From AC-37 sp036389835 (GTDB lineage Bacteria; Actinomycetota; Thermoleophilia; Solirubrobacterales; Thermoleophilaceae): a stretch of 64,000 bases of DNA. The DNA lies in assembly GCA_036389835.1 (NCBI GenBank), contig DASVWC010000040.1, positions 55,647 to 119,646 of the forward strand. The letters are read 5' to 3'. The notes beneath the pieces are model-generated. The model saw only the letters and a program-made list of their open reading frames with translations. It did no database searches and was not told the DNA's origin. The position numbers and the translations under genes were made by a program. Positions 49,720 to 57,403 of this stretch are shown here, piece after piece. The first letter of the stretch is position 1, and each line of letters starts with the position of its first letter.

Positions 49720-50661
49720 ATGCCTCCGGCCAACCGCCACAACCCGACTCGGACGGCCTGTTCCGACTCCAAGTTCTCGCTCATGGAGTTCATGCGCGAG
49801 TTCCCCGACGACGCGGCCTGCCTAGAGCATCTGTGGCGTAGCAGGCACTCGCCGGACGGCACGCACGCCGACTGCCCGAAGTGCGAGCGCGAGGCGGTCG
49901 TCTTCAAGCGCTACGCGACCACCCAGGGCCGTCAGTCGTGGACGTGTACGGCCTGCGGGCATCATGTCCACCCGACGGCGGGAACGATCTTCGCGAAGTC
50001 GTCCACGTCCCTGCACCTTTGGTACTACGCGATGTACCTGATGGCCAGCACCCGCTGCGGTATCTCCGCGAAGCAGCTCGAGCGCGAGCTAGGCGTCTCC
50101 TACAAGACCGCGTGGCGGATGCTGAACAAGATCCGCAACGAACTCATGGAGCAGGACGCCGAGCCGCTGTCCGGTGATGTTGAGGTAGACGAGACGTGGC
50201 ACGGTGGCAAGCCGCGCGCCTCCGATCCCGTCCCCGGCCACGTCCGCAAGACCTACAAGCCGACGGTGTGGGGAGCCGTCGAGCGCCACGGCCGCGTCAA
50301 GGCGATGGTCATTCGCTCGCGCTCCGGCGTGGACGTGCAGGCCCCGATCTACGAGTACGTGCTGCCCGCCTCGATGATCTTCACGGACGAATACAAGGGC
50401 TACGACCACAAGGGACTCAGCAGCAACTTCATTGCTCACCGGCGGATCAAGCACATGGATCGCGTCTACGTGAGCGGAGACGTTCACACGCAGACGATCG
50501 AAGGGTTCTTCGGCCTGCTCAAGAACGGCATCCGGGGGACCTACCACTCGGTTTCGAGCAGGTGGCTGCCGTCCTACCTCAACGAATACGCCTTCCGCTA
50601 CAACGAGCGCCACAACCCGCGTTCGATGTTCGAGACGCTGCTGGATCGGTCGGCGCCATGA
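49720..50661 (+). CDS. IS1595-family (ISXO2-like) transposase (313 aa)
   Basis: An N-terminal zinc ribbon (CPKC about residue 50, CTAC about 75) precedes GTIFAKSSTSLHLWYYAMYLMA and the HTH GISAKQLERELGVSYKTAWRMLNKIR. The catalytic DDE-like core shows VEVDETWHGGK (first Asp), MIFTDEYKGYDH (second Asp) and HTQTIEGFFGLLKNGIRGTYHSVS (third acidic region), as in ISXO2/IS1595 transposases. All catalytic residues are intact and the gene is full length, so it may be active. The ATG at 49720 follows the -10 by 6 nt; an ATG 29 codons upstream lies inside the promoter and is rejected. Confidence 0.92.
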   Translation: MPPANRHNPTRTACSDSKFSLMEFMREFPDDAACLEHLWRSRHSPDGTHADCPKCEREAVVFKRYATTQGRQSWTCTACGHHVHPTAGTIFAKSSTSLHLWYYAMYLMASTRCGISAKQLERELGVSYKTAWRMLNKIRNELMEQDAEPLSGDVEVDETWHGGKPRASDPVPGHVRKTYKPTVWGAVERHGRVKAMVIRSRSGVDVQAPIYEYVLPASMIFTDEYKGYDHKGLSSNFIAHRRIKHMDRVYVSGDVHTQTIEGFFGLLKNGIRGTYHSVSSRWLPSYLNEYAFRYNERHNPRSMFETLLDRSAP

Positions 50662-50864
50662 GCGACGACCCGATCAAGGGCATCCGGCAGGCGGCGAAGC
50701 GTCGGGATCGTGCCGACAAGGCACGGCGCGAGGCCGTGGCGGAGCTACGCGCGCAAGTGCGCGCCGCTCAGGCGGCGGGCGTCTCGATTACTCGGATCGC
50801 CGCTGAGGCCGGTCTGAGTCGGCAGGGCGTTTACGACCTGCTGGGCCAGGCGCGACCTTCTTAA
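50658..50864 (+). CDS. Small helix-turn-helix protein coupled to the transposase (68 aa)
   Basis: The ATG overlaps the transposase stop (ATGA). An N-terminal charged helix (DPIKGIRQAAKRRDRADKARREAVAELRAQVRAA) leads into a resolvase/Hin-like HTH (GVSITRIAAEAGLSRQGVYDLL). Proteins of this shape bind DNA as small regulators or help transposase specificity. Translational coupling to the transposase suggests a part of the element or of its regulation, perhaps the protein that binds the TGTCAA palindromes. The last 77 bp overlap the convergent small gene. Confidence 0.65.
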   Translation: MSDDPIKGIRQAAKRRDRADKARREAVAELRAQVRAAQAAGVSITRIAAEAGLSRQGVYDLLGQARPS

Positions 50865-50955
50865 CGAAGTCCTCGAAGTCGCCGCGCGTCGGCACCGGAA
50901 TTTCGGCCGGCTTGCCCTTCTTCGGGCGGGTCTTTTGGGTGGGCCTTTCTGCCAT
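50788..50955 (-). CDS. Small basic protein of unknown function (55 aa)
   Basis: An ATG at 50955 with a TAGGAT -10-like hexamer 14 nt upstream begins a basic segment (ERPTQKTRPKKGKPAEIPVP) followed by TRGDFEDFVKKVA and a Pro/Arg-rich tail. The first 37 residues look like a true small protein. The tail is antisense to the HTH gene and may be a product of the element having inserted into or next to the original gene. No function can be given. Confidence 0.4.
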   Translation of the reverse strand: MAERPTQKTRPKKGKPAEIPVPTRGDFEDFVKKVAPGPAGRKRPADSDRPQRRSE

Positions 50956-51205
50956 TCCGTCCCCGAGCAATCCTAGGATGCGGCCACGGTCCTAGCCGTA
51001 CCAGGGTTCGGGTCCTCCCTCGGCTCTGCGTACGGGACCATCGTTCCGGTTCAGCCACACCCTCGGGGGCTCGAAACCACGGGGGCAAAATCACCGGAAG
51101 CGCTGGTCGGGGTAGCGCCTCTAGGGCCGTCTTCTATTCAGTTGTCGCCTCTCCTGCCACGGTGGCGGGCACCTCGCCTCATGCCAGCCAGTTCGTGACT
51201 AGGCA

Positions 51206-51226
51206 TGTCATGACAATGTCCGGACA
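51206..51226. promoter_or_regulatory. Two tandem palindromes TGTCATGACA and TGTCCGGACA
   Basis: Two perfect 10-bp palindromes (51206-51215 and 51217-51226) share half-sites TGTC/GACA and are 11 bp apart centre to centre, about one helical turn. They are candidate sites for a cooperative dimer pair. The half-site resembles that of the transposase operators. Confidence 0.5.
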
Positions 51227-51233
51227 AAAGTAT

Positions 51234-51297
51234 GCCCGCAGTCGGACGGATCGAACCAGCGACGCCGACTGCATAACTTCCGCTCTGGCATGCGGGC
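51234..51297 (-). ncRNA. tRNA-like remnant or structured RNA
   Basis: On the minus strand GCCCGCA and TGCGGGC form a perfect 7-bp acceptor-like stem around 50 nt that contain AGAGCGG (D-loop-like) and GCTGGTTCGATCC (T-loop-like). There is no room for a normal anticodon arm and the T-stem does not pair, so it is not a functional tRNA. An 8-bp competing pair GCAGTCGG/CCGACTGC uses part of the same bases. Confidence 0.35.
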
Positions 51298-51385
51298 TGG
51301 CGGAGCCGAGTGTGTGGCTGGGGGTGTGTGTTTGGCGCGTTTGTGGTCATTTCTACAGAGACTGCCCACTTGCCGACGAAATGTG

Positions 51386-51399
51386 CGAACATATGTTCG
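51386..51399. promoter_or_regulatory. SOS (LexA) box CGAACATATGTTCG
   Basis: A perfect 14-bp palindrome matching the actinobacterial/Gram-positive LexA consensus CGAAC-N4-GTTCG. It ends at the base before the ATG at 51400 and includes a TATGTT hexamer. Confidence 0.85.
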
Positions 51400-52440
51400 A
51401 TGCGCTGGGATGAGCTGAAGGTCGAGGAGCAGCAGCGGAGGGCGCTGCCGGGCTTCAAGGATGACGCGGTCGTGCGCACCTTCGACGCACCCGAGGCGCT
51501 CGAGACCCGCTTCTACGAGATCCGCGCGAAGTCCGCGATCAACCGCGTCCCCGAGCGCTCGCGCATGCCGTTCCGCTGGACGATCAACCCCTACCGCGGC
51601 TGCTCGCATGCGTGTACATACTGCTTCGCCCGCCCCACGCACGCCTACCTCGACATGAACGCGGGGCGCGACTTCGAGAAGGAGATCGTCGTCAAGGTCA
51701 ACGCGCCGGAGCTCGTCCGCAGGGAGCTGGGTCGCCCGTCGTGGAAGGGCGAGCACGTCGCGATGGGGACCAACACCGATCCGTACCAGTGGGTCGAGGG
51801 CCGCTACAAGCTCATGCCCGGCATCTGGGAGGCGATGCGCGACTTCGCCAACCCGTGCTCGATCCTCACGAAGTCCCCGCTGGTCCTGCGCGACAAGGAC
51901 CTGCTGGTGCAGATCAACGAGCGCGTGCCGGTCAGCGCCAACTTCAGCGTGCCAACGCTCGAGGAGAGGGCATGGCGGGCGAGCGAGCCGCACACCCCGC
52001 ACCCGCGCGCGCGGCTCGAAGCCGTGGCCGAGCTCAACCGGCTCGGCATCCCCACCGGCATCCTCATCGCTCCGCTGATGCCCGGCATCAACGACGACCC
52101 GAAGCAGGTCGAGCGGATCATCGAGATCGCCACGGAGGCCGGCGCCAGGAGCATCGGCGGGATCGGCCTGCACCTGCGCGGCGAGGTGCGCGACGTGTTC
52201 ATGGAGTGGCTGCGCTCCTACCGGCCCGACCTGGTCGACCGCTACGAGCAGCTCTACGCGCGCGGCGCCTACCTGCCGAAGCAGGAGGCGGCGCGGATCC
52301 GCGGACTGGTGAGGGTCCGCTCGCGGTTCACGCGCGAGGAGGTCGAGGAGGGGGAGCGCTCGGCCGCGTCCTGGCGCGAGCGCTCGGCCAGCGAGCACGC
52401 CGCCCCCGCGCCCCCGCCCGAGCAGCCGAGCCTGTTCTAG
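51400..52440 (+). CDS. Rv2578c-family radical SAM protein (346 aa)
   Basis: The N-terminus MRWDELKVEEQQRRALPGF, the CxxxCxxC cluster motif in NPYRGCSHACTYCFARPTH (Cys about 68, 72, 75) and the blocks GTNTDPYQWVEGRYKLMPGI and FSVPTLEERAWRASEPHTPHPRARLEAV match the mycobacterial Rv2578c type, distantly related to spore photoproduct lyase. The iron-sulfur cluster cleaves SAM to make a radical; a DNA-repair role is suspected but unproven. The gene follows a perfect SOS box immediately, which strongly suggests LexA control. The C-terminus ends in a Pro-rich tail and PSLF, resembling beta-clamp-binding tails (inference). Confidence 0.9.
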   Translation: MRWDELKVEEQQRRALPGFKDDAVVRTFDAPEALETRFYEIRAKSAINRVPERSRMPFRWTINPYRGCSHACTYCFARPTHAYLDMNAGRDFEKEIVVKVNAPELVRRELGRPSWKGEHVAMGTNTDPYQWVEGRYKLMPGIWEAMRDFANPCSILTKSPLVLRDKDLLVQINERVPVSANFSVPTLEERAWRASEPHTPHPRARLEAVAELNRLGIPTGILIAPLMPGINDDPKQVERIIEIATEAGARSIGGIGLHLRGEVRDVFMEWLRSYRPDLVDRYEQLYARGAYLPKQEAARIRGLVRVRSRFTREEVEEGERSAASWRERSASEHAAPAPPPEQPSLF

Positions 52441-52478
52441 GGCCGGGGCACGCCCGCTCGAGCCCCGCGGCGCGCTCA

Positions 52479-52484
52479 TAGACT
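52479..52484 (+). promoter_or_regulatory. -10 element TAGACT for the DUF354 gene
   Basis: TAGACT ends 10 nt before the TTG at 52495. Confidence 0.5.
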
Positions 52485-52494
52485 CGCCCCCGCA

Positions 52495-53517
52495 TTGAGG
52501 ATCTGGATCGACATGACCGCGCCGGCGCACGTGCTCGTCTTCCGGCCGGTGATCGAGCGGCTGCGCGCCCGCGGGCACGAGGTCCAGGTGACCGCGCGCG
52601 ACTACGCCCAGACGCTCGAGCTGCTCCACATGCACCGCATCGACCACACGGCGTTCGGGCGCCACGGTGGCGCGAGCCGCGCGCAGAAGGCCCTCGCTCT
52701 CGCCCGCCGCACCGGCGCGATGCGCCGCTTCGGCGCGGGCCGCCACTTCGACCTCGCGCTCGCGCACGGCTCGAACGACCTCGCCCTGGCCGCCGCCTCG
52801 TTGCGGATCCCGGCGGCCAACACGTTCGACTACGAGTTCGCCGTGCAGCAGCACAACGTCGGCTGCCGCCTCGCGCGCCGGGTGATGGTCCCCGACCGGA
52901 TCCCCGCCGAGCGGCTGGAGCGCTACGGCGTGGGCCCCGACAAGCTCGTCCAGTACCCCGGCCTCAAGGAGGAGTACTACCTCTACGACTTCGAGGCGGA
53001 CCCGGGCGCACTCGACTCGCTCGGCATCGACCGCGACAGGGTCGTCGTCGTATTCCGCCCGCCGCCGGACGTCTCCCTCTACCACCGCAAGTCGAACCCG
53101 CTCTTCCCCCAGGTCCTCGACCACCTCGGGCGCCACGAGGACGTGCAGGCGATCGTGATCCCGCGGACCGACGAGCAGCGCAGCTACGTCCGCGGCCTGG
53201 AGCTGCCGTCGGTGACCGTGCCCGACGGCGCCGTCGACGCGCAGAGCATGATCGCCCTCGCCGACCTGGTGATCTCCGCCGGCGGCACGATGAACCGCGA
53301 GGCCGTCGCGCTCGGCACGCCGGTGTACACGACCTACGGCGGCCGGCTCGGCGGCGTCGACGAGGCGCTGATCAGCGAGGGACGGCTGCGCCCGCTCACG
53401 AACCCGCGCGCGATCGAGATCCGGAAGAAGGATCCGCACGCGCAACCGGACCGGCGCGACCCCGAGCTGCTCGTCGACATGTTCCTGGGCACGCTCGACT
53501 CGTCAGCGGTCCGCTGA
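52495..53517 (+). CDS. DUF354 GT-B-like protein (340 aa)
   Basis: IWIDMTAPAHVLVFRPVIERLRARGHEVQVTARDY is the characteristic N-terminus of DUF354 proteins (predicted GT-B glycosyltransferases related to UDP-GlcNAc 2-epimerase folds). FDLALAHGSNDLALAA, YPGLKEEYYLYDF and ADLVISAGGTMNREAVALGTPVYTTYGG follow, the last one a donor-binding-like glycine/glutamate segment. It is commonly found in archaeal and bacterial polysaccharide loci, and here it lies directly before a sugar transferase. The TTG start is defined by TAGACT 10 nt upstream; the ATG at residue 7 is an alternative. Confidence 0.85.
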   Translation: MRIWIDMTAPAHVLVFRPVIERLRARGHEVQVTARDYAQTLELLHMHRIDHTAFGRHGGASRAQKALALARRTGAMRRFGAGRHFDLALAHGSNDLALAAASLRIPAANTFDYEFAVQQHNVGCRLARRVMVPDRIPAERLERYGVGPDKLVQYPGLKEEYYLYDFEADPGALDSLGIDRDRVVVVFRPPPDVSLYHRKSNPLFPQVLDHLGRHEDVQAIVIPRTDEQRSYVRGLELPSVTVPDGAVDAQSMIALADLVISAGGTMNREAVALGTPVYTTYGGRLGGVDEALISEGRLRPLTNPRAIEIRKKDPHAQPDRRDPELLVDMFLGTLDSSAVR

Positions 53518-53530
53518 ATCGGTCACACTC
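53516..53530 (+). promoter_or_regulatory. Shared 15-bp promoter box, degenerate copy 3
   Basis: GAATCGGTCACACTC matches the boxes at 4436 and 5410 in 12 of 15 positions, with the nine-base end TCACACTC fully kept except for nothing upstream. It ends 9 nt before the ATG at 53540. Confidence 0.45.
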
Positions 53531-53539
53531 GAAGGCGAG

Positions 53540-54238
53540 ATGGAGGCCGCCACCACCGAAGCGGTACGGCCGGGCTCGCTCGCCGAGCGCTACGCGCGGC
53601 TGGCGCACGAGGCGCACCTCGAGCCGCGCGGCGTCGACGCCGCCCTGAGGGCCCTCGACGTCGCGATCGCCGGCGGCACCCTGGTGCTCAGCAGCCCGGC
53701 GATCGCGGCCATAGCCGCCGCCATCCGGGCGACCTCGGGCAAGCCGGTCCTCTACCGCGGCCGCCGCGTCGGCCGCGCCGGGCGGATCTTCACGATGTAC
53801 AAGTTCCGCACGCTCGTGCCCGACGCCGAGGTGCGCCTCGGGCCCTACCTCGGCAACACGCTCTCCCAGCTCACCGAGAACGAGGTGACCGCCGTCGGCC
53901 GGCTGCTGCGCTCGTCGCAGCTCGACGAGCTCCCGCAGCTCTGGAACGTGCTCCGCGGCGACATGAGCATCGTCGGGCCGCGGCCGATCCGCCCCGCCTT
54001 CTTCGAGGAGCTGTGCCAGGACATCCCGCAGTACTGGCAGCGGCTGGTGGTGCGGCCCGGCATGACCGGCTTCGCCCAGATGCGCCTCACGCGCGACCAC
54101 TCCTGGGCGGAGAAGCTCGCCCACGACTTCGAGTACATCGCCGACCGCTCGGTGCACCTCTACCTGCGCGTCGTGCTCGAGACGCTCTGGCGGATCGCCA
54201 CCCGCCCGCTCACCGGCCGCAAGGCGCTCCAGAGCTAG
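53540..54238 (+). CDS. Polyprenyl-phosphate sugar-1-phosphate transferase (bacterial sugar transferase family, 232 aa)
   Basis: One hydrophobic segment (about residues 41-65) precedes GKPVLYRGRRVGRAGRIFTMYKFRTL, then DELPQLWNVLRGDMSIVGPRPIRPAF and RPGMTGFAQM. These are the PF02397 signature motifs with the catalytic Asp-Glu pair (D in SSQLDELPQLWNV). It starts glycan synthesis by moving a sugar phosphate to undecaprenyl phosphate in the inner membrane. It is a small, PglC-like monotopic form. The 15-bp promoter box ties it to the glycosyltransferases at 4.4-5.4 kb. The TAG stop is part of the next promoter. Confidence 0.92.
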   Translation: MEAATTEAVRPGSLAERYARLAHEAHLEPRGVDAALRALDVAIAGGTLVLSSPAIAAIAAAIRATSGKPVLYRGRRVGRAGRIFTMYKFRTLVPDAEVRLGPYLGNTLSQLTENEVTAVGRLLRSSQLDELPQLWNVLRGDMSIVGPRPIRPAFFEELCQDIPQYWQRLVVRPGMTGFAQMRLTRDHSWAEKLAHDFEYIADRSVHLYLRVVLETLWRIATRPLTGRKALQS

Positions 54239-54241
54239 ACT
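54236..54241 (+). promoter_or_regulatory. -10 element TAGACT for the asparagine synthase gene
   Basis: TAGACT starts with the stop codon of the sugar transferase and ends 9 nt before the ATG at 54251. Confidence 0.5.
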
Positions 54242-54250
54242 CCGCCGCCC

Positions 54251-56152
54251 ATGTGCGGCATCTGCGGCCAGGCGTCGCTCGACGGCGTGACGGGCCGTGA
54301 CCCGGCCGCCCTCCATGCGATGAACGCCGCGCTGGTCCACCGCGGACCGGACAGCGACGGGCTGCTCGTGGACGGTCCCGTCGGCCTCGCGATGCGGCGG
54401 CTCTCGATCATCGACCTCGAGGGCGGCGACCAGCCGATCGCCAACGAGGACGGCACCGTCCACGTCGTCCAGAACGGCGAGATCTACAACTACCGGGAGC
54501 TGATGGCGGGCCTGACCGAGCGCGGCCACCGCTTCTCGACCCGCTCCGACACCGAGGTCCTCGTGCACCTCTACGAGGAGCGCGGGCCGCGCTTCGTGGA
54601 GGAGCTGCGCGGGATGTTCGGGATCGCGCTGTGGGACGCCGGCAACCGCCGCCTCGTCCTCGCCCGCGACCGCTTCGGGATCAAGCCGCTCTACTACGCG
54701 ACCGCCGCCGGCGTGCTCTCGTTCGCCTCCGAGCTCAAGGCGCTGATGCGCCAGCCGGAGCTGCCCGACGACGTGGACCCCGACGCGCTCGAGGCCTTCC
54801 TCGCGTTCAACTCGATCCCCGCGCCGCTGACGATCTACCGCCACGCGCGCAAGCTGCCGCCGGGCCACATCCTCGTCTGGGAGGGCGGCGAGCCGCGCGT
54901 CGAGCGCTACGCCCGGCCCGGTCCACCGCCGGAGTCGGCGCTGCGCGACGGCAGCGAGGACGAGCTCGCGGCCGAGCTGCGCGACCGTCTGCGCGACTCG
55001 GTCCGCGCCCACCTCGTGGCCGACGTGCCGGTGGGCGTGCTGCTCTCGGGCGGGGTCGACTCGTCCGCGCTCGCGGCGCTCGCCTCGGAGGAGAGCGGCG
55101 GCCGCGTGAAGACGTTCTCGATCGGGTTCGAGGAGCGCTCCTTCAACGAGCTGGAGCAGGCGCGGCTCGTGGCCGAGCGCTACGGGACCGAGCACCACGA
55201 GCTGGTCGTGCGGCCCGACGCCGCGGCGCTGCTGCACGAGCTGGCCGTGTACTTCGACGAGCCGTTCGCCGACTCGTCGGCGCTGCCGACCTACCTGGTC
55301 TCGAAGCTCGCCTCCGAGCACGTCAAGGTGGCGCTGTCGGGCGAGGGCGGCGACGAGCTGTTCGGCGGCTACTTCACGTACGTGGCCGACCTGATCGCGC
55401 CGCGCGTGGGCCCACCCGCCGCGGCGCTGCGCCCGGTCATCGACCGCCTGCCCAGCTCGAGCCGGCGGACCTCGCTCGACTACATGGCCAAGCGCTTCGC
55501 CCGCGCGGCGCACCTTCCCCCGCTCGAGCGCCACCACGGCTGGAAGGAGATCTTCTCCGCCGACGCGCGCGCCGAGCTGCTCGGCGCGCGCCGCGACCAC
55601 CCGCGCGACCCGCTCGACGTCTACCGGGCCCGCTACGCCGAGACCGAGGGCGCCGAGCCGCTAGCCCGCCTCCAGGACGTGGACATCGGGATCTACCTGC
55701 CCGACGACCTGCTCACGAAGACCGACCGCGCAAGCATGGCCCACTCGCTCGAGACGCGCGTGCCGTTCCTCGACACGGCCCTGGCCGACTTCGCGCTGGC
55801 GCTGCCGCGCAGCATGCGGGTGCGCGGCCTCCAGAAGAAGCGGCTGCTGCGCAAGGCGGTCGAGCCGCTCGTGCCGCGCGAGATCGTGCGCGGGCGCAAG
55901 CGCGGGTTCTCGATCCCGGCCGCGGCCTGGCTGCGCGGCGAGCTCCAGCCGTTCGCGCGCGAGGTCCTCTCTCCCGAGGCGATCCGCCGCCAGGGGTTCT
56001 TCGACCCCGGCGCCGTCACGCGGGTCCTCGACCGGCACGTCGCCGGCCGCGAGGACCTCAGCCGCCAGCTCTGGGGGCTGATGTCGTTCGCGCTGTGGCA
56101 GGAGCGCCACGCGCTACGGTCGAACCCCGCACTGGAGCGACACGACCCTTGA
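54251..56152 (+). CDS. asnB: Glutamine-hydrolysing asparagine synthase (633 aa)
   Basis: Cys2 of MCGICG is the class II amidotransferase nucleophile; NGEIYNYRELM and the RDRFGIKPLYYA block complete the glutaminase domain. The synthetase domain has VGVLLSGGVDSSALAALA (PP-loop for ATP, about residue 257), FDEPFADSSALPTYLVS and GEGGDELFGGYF. The size is that of AsnB3/exosortase- or EPS-linked enzymes. In polysaccharide loci such enzymes may amidate uronic acids or simply supply asparagine; context favours a glycan-linked role (inference). It is followed 15 bp later by the WecA-like gene. Confidence 0.93.
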   Translation: MCGICGQASLDGVTGRDPAALHAMNAALVHRGPDSDGLLVDGPVGLAMRRLSIIDLEGGDQPIANEDGTVHVVQNGEIYNYRELMAGLTERGHRFSTRSDTEVLVHLYEERGPRFVEELRGMFGIALWDAGNRRLVLARDRFGIKPLYYATAAGVLSFASELKALMRQPELPDDVDPDALEAFLAFNSIPAPLTIYRHARKLPPGHILVWEGGEPRVERYARPGPPPESALRDGSEDELAAELRDRLRDSVRAHLVADVPVGVLLSGGVDSSALAALASEESGGRVKTFSIGFEERSFNELEQARLVAERYGTEHHELVVRPDAAALLHELAVYFDEPFADSSALPTYLVSKLASEHVKVALSGEGGDELFGGYFTYVADLIAPRVGPPAAALRPVIDRLPSSSRRTSLDYMAKRFARAAHLPPLERHHGWKEIFSADARAELLGARRDHPRDPLDVYRARYAETEGAEPLARLQDVDIGIYLPDDLLTKTDRASMAHSLETRVPFLDTALADFALALPRSMRVRGLQKKRLLRKAVEPLVPREIVRGRKRGFSIPAAAWLRGELQPFAREVLSPEAIRRQGFFDPGAVTRVLDRHVAGREDLSRQLWGLMSFALWQERHALRSNPALERHDP

Positions 56153-56167
56153 TCGGCGGCAACTCCC

Positions 56168-57358
56168 ATGCCTAGCACCGGCGACGGCATCGTCGCGCTC
56201 GCCCTCGCGCTCGTCGTGGCGCTGCTGACCACGCCGATCGCGGGCGCCCTCGCGTGGCGGATCGGCGCGATCGACACGCCGCGCGCCCGCGGCCTCCACC
56301 AGTTCCCCACGCCGCGCCTGGGCGGGCTCGCGATCCTCGCCGCGGTCGCCACCTCGTCGCTCGTCTTCCTGCCCCACGACCAGCAGACCACCGGGATCCT
56401 GATCGGAGCCGCGGTGATCGTCGCGGTCGGCATGGCCGACGACATCCTCGAGCTGTCGGCCGAGTACAAGATCGTTGGCCAGGTCCTCGCGGCCGCGATC
56501 CCGGTCGCGGCCGGCGTGCGCGTGACCAACATGACGATCCCGTTCCTGGGCCGGATCGACCTGAGCGACCCGCTCGCCTACGGCCTCACCGCGGTCGGGA
56601 TCGTGGCGCTGATGAACGTGGTGAACTTCATCGACGGCGTCGACGGGCTGGCGGCCGGCGTGTGCACGATCGCCGCCCTCACGTTCGCGACGATCTCGCT
56701 CTCGCTCGACCGCCAGGTCGCCGGCGTCCTCGCGCTGATCGTGGCCGGCGCCTCGCTCGGCTACCTGCGCCACGGCTTCCACCCCGCCTCGGTCTTCCTC
56801 GGCGACTCCGGCTCGAACCTGCTCGGCTACCTGCTCGGCGCGGTCGTCGTGCAGGGCGCGCTGAAGACCAACGCGGTCGTCGCCCTAGCGTTCCCGATGG
56901 TGATCCTCGCCGTCCCGATCCTCGACTCGAGCTTCGTGATCGCCAAGCGGATCAAGTACCGCCAGCCCGTCTACAAGGCCGACCGCTGGCACTTCCACCA
57001 CCGCTTCGCGAACATCGGCTTCTCGCAGCGCAAGACCGCGCTCTACCTCTACGGCTGGACCCTGTCGCTGGCCGCGCTCGCGCTGGCGCTGCGCTTCGTC
57101 CCCTACTCGGACGACCACGGCAACTTCGACTGGAAGTGGGTGGCGGTCCTGTCGCTGTTCGGCCTGGCCGCGATGGCGGCGAGCCTCTACCTCGTCTACG
57201 TGCTCGAGATCCTCAAGCTCAAGCGCTTCCGCCAGTTCCAGCTCCGCAGCGAGAGCGAGCTGGCCGGCGCGCCGGCCCCCGCCGAGGCGGAGATCGACGC
57301 GCACGTGGCGCGCGAGCTCGAGACCGGCGAGTTCGAGGCGATCAGGCCGCCGGCCTAG
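56168..57358 (+). CDS. WecA/MraY-type polyprenyl-phosphate GlcNAc-1-phosphate transferase (396 aa)
   Basis: About 11 helices are predicted with the family motifs on cytoplasmic loops: GMADDILELSAEYKIVGQ (Asp-Asp magnesium motif), NVVNFIDGVDGLAAG (NxxN-x-x-D-G-x-D-G-L), FLGDSGSNLLGYLLGA and KADRWHFHHRF (HxH-R loop that distinguishes WecA-like from MraY). It transfers sugar 1-phosphate to undecaprenyl phosphate and begins teichoic-acid-, arabinogalactan- or O-antigen-like chains. The C-terminal 50 residues are a charged cytoplasmic tail rich in Glu and Ala. It ends the 52.5-57.4 kb glycan block. Confidence 0.9.
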   Translation: MPSTGDGIVALALALVVALLTTPIAGALAWRIGAIDTPRARGLHQFPTPRLGGLAILAAVATSSLVFLPHDQQTTGILIGAAVIVAVGMADDILELSAEYKIVGQVLAAAIPVAAGVRVTNMTIPFLGRIDLSDPLAYGLTAVGIVALMNVVNFIDGVDGLAAGVCTIAALTFATISLSLDRQVAGVLALIVAGASLGYLRHGFHPASVFLGDSGSNLLGYLLGAVVVQGALKTNAVVALAFPMVILAVPILDSSFVIAKRIKYRQPVYKADRWHFHHRFANIGFSQRKTALYLYGWTLSLAALALALRFVPYSDDHGNFDWKWVAVLSLFGLAAMAASLYLVYVLEILKLKRFRQFQLRSESELAGAPAPAEAEIDAHVARELETGEFEAIRPPA

Positions 57359-57403
57359 CCGAGGGCTGGTCATGCGGGGGGCGGCCTTCTGAAACGCGTC
57401 GCC

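Larger units (their letters stand above)
49671..50864 (+). mobile_element. IS1595-like insertion element, ends not resolved
   Basis: The transposase gene and its overlapping HTH gene form the coding part. The 10-bp inverted pair TAGTGTCAAC (49671) and GTTGACACTA (49711) is on one side only, so it is a control region rather than the element ends. I could not find matching terminal repeats or a target duplication around 49.6 and 50.9-51.3 kb. Confidence 0.45.
50956..51385. other. 430-bp non-coding stretch between the IS region and the radical SAM gene
   Basis: No convincing gene is seen. It holds two tandem 10-bp palindromes (51206-51226), a tRNA-like inverted repeat (51234-51297) and the left flank of an SOS box. 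Frames crossing it on both strands are Arg/Cys-rich and lack plausible start signals. Confidence 0.6.

Noticed and set aside
51000..51060. A tRNA suggested by CAGGGTTCGGGTCCTCC
   Set aside because: No acceptor, D or anticodon stem can be formed around it.
49564..51300. Terminal inverted repeats and target duplication of the IS1595 element
   Set aside because: I searched both flanks by eye and found no matching pair; the TAGTGTCAAC/GTTGACACTA pair lies wholly upstream of the gene.
51138..51479. Frames crossing the non-coding stretch on both strands (51138-51479 minus, 51162-51413 plus)
   Set aside because: They run over the SOS box and palindromes and have no recognisable protein features.
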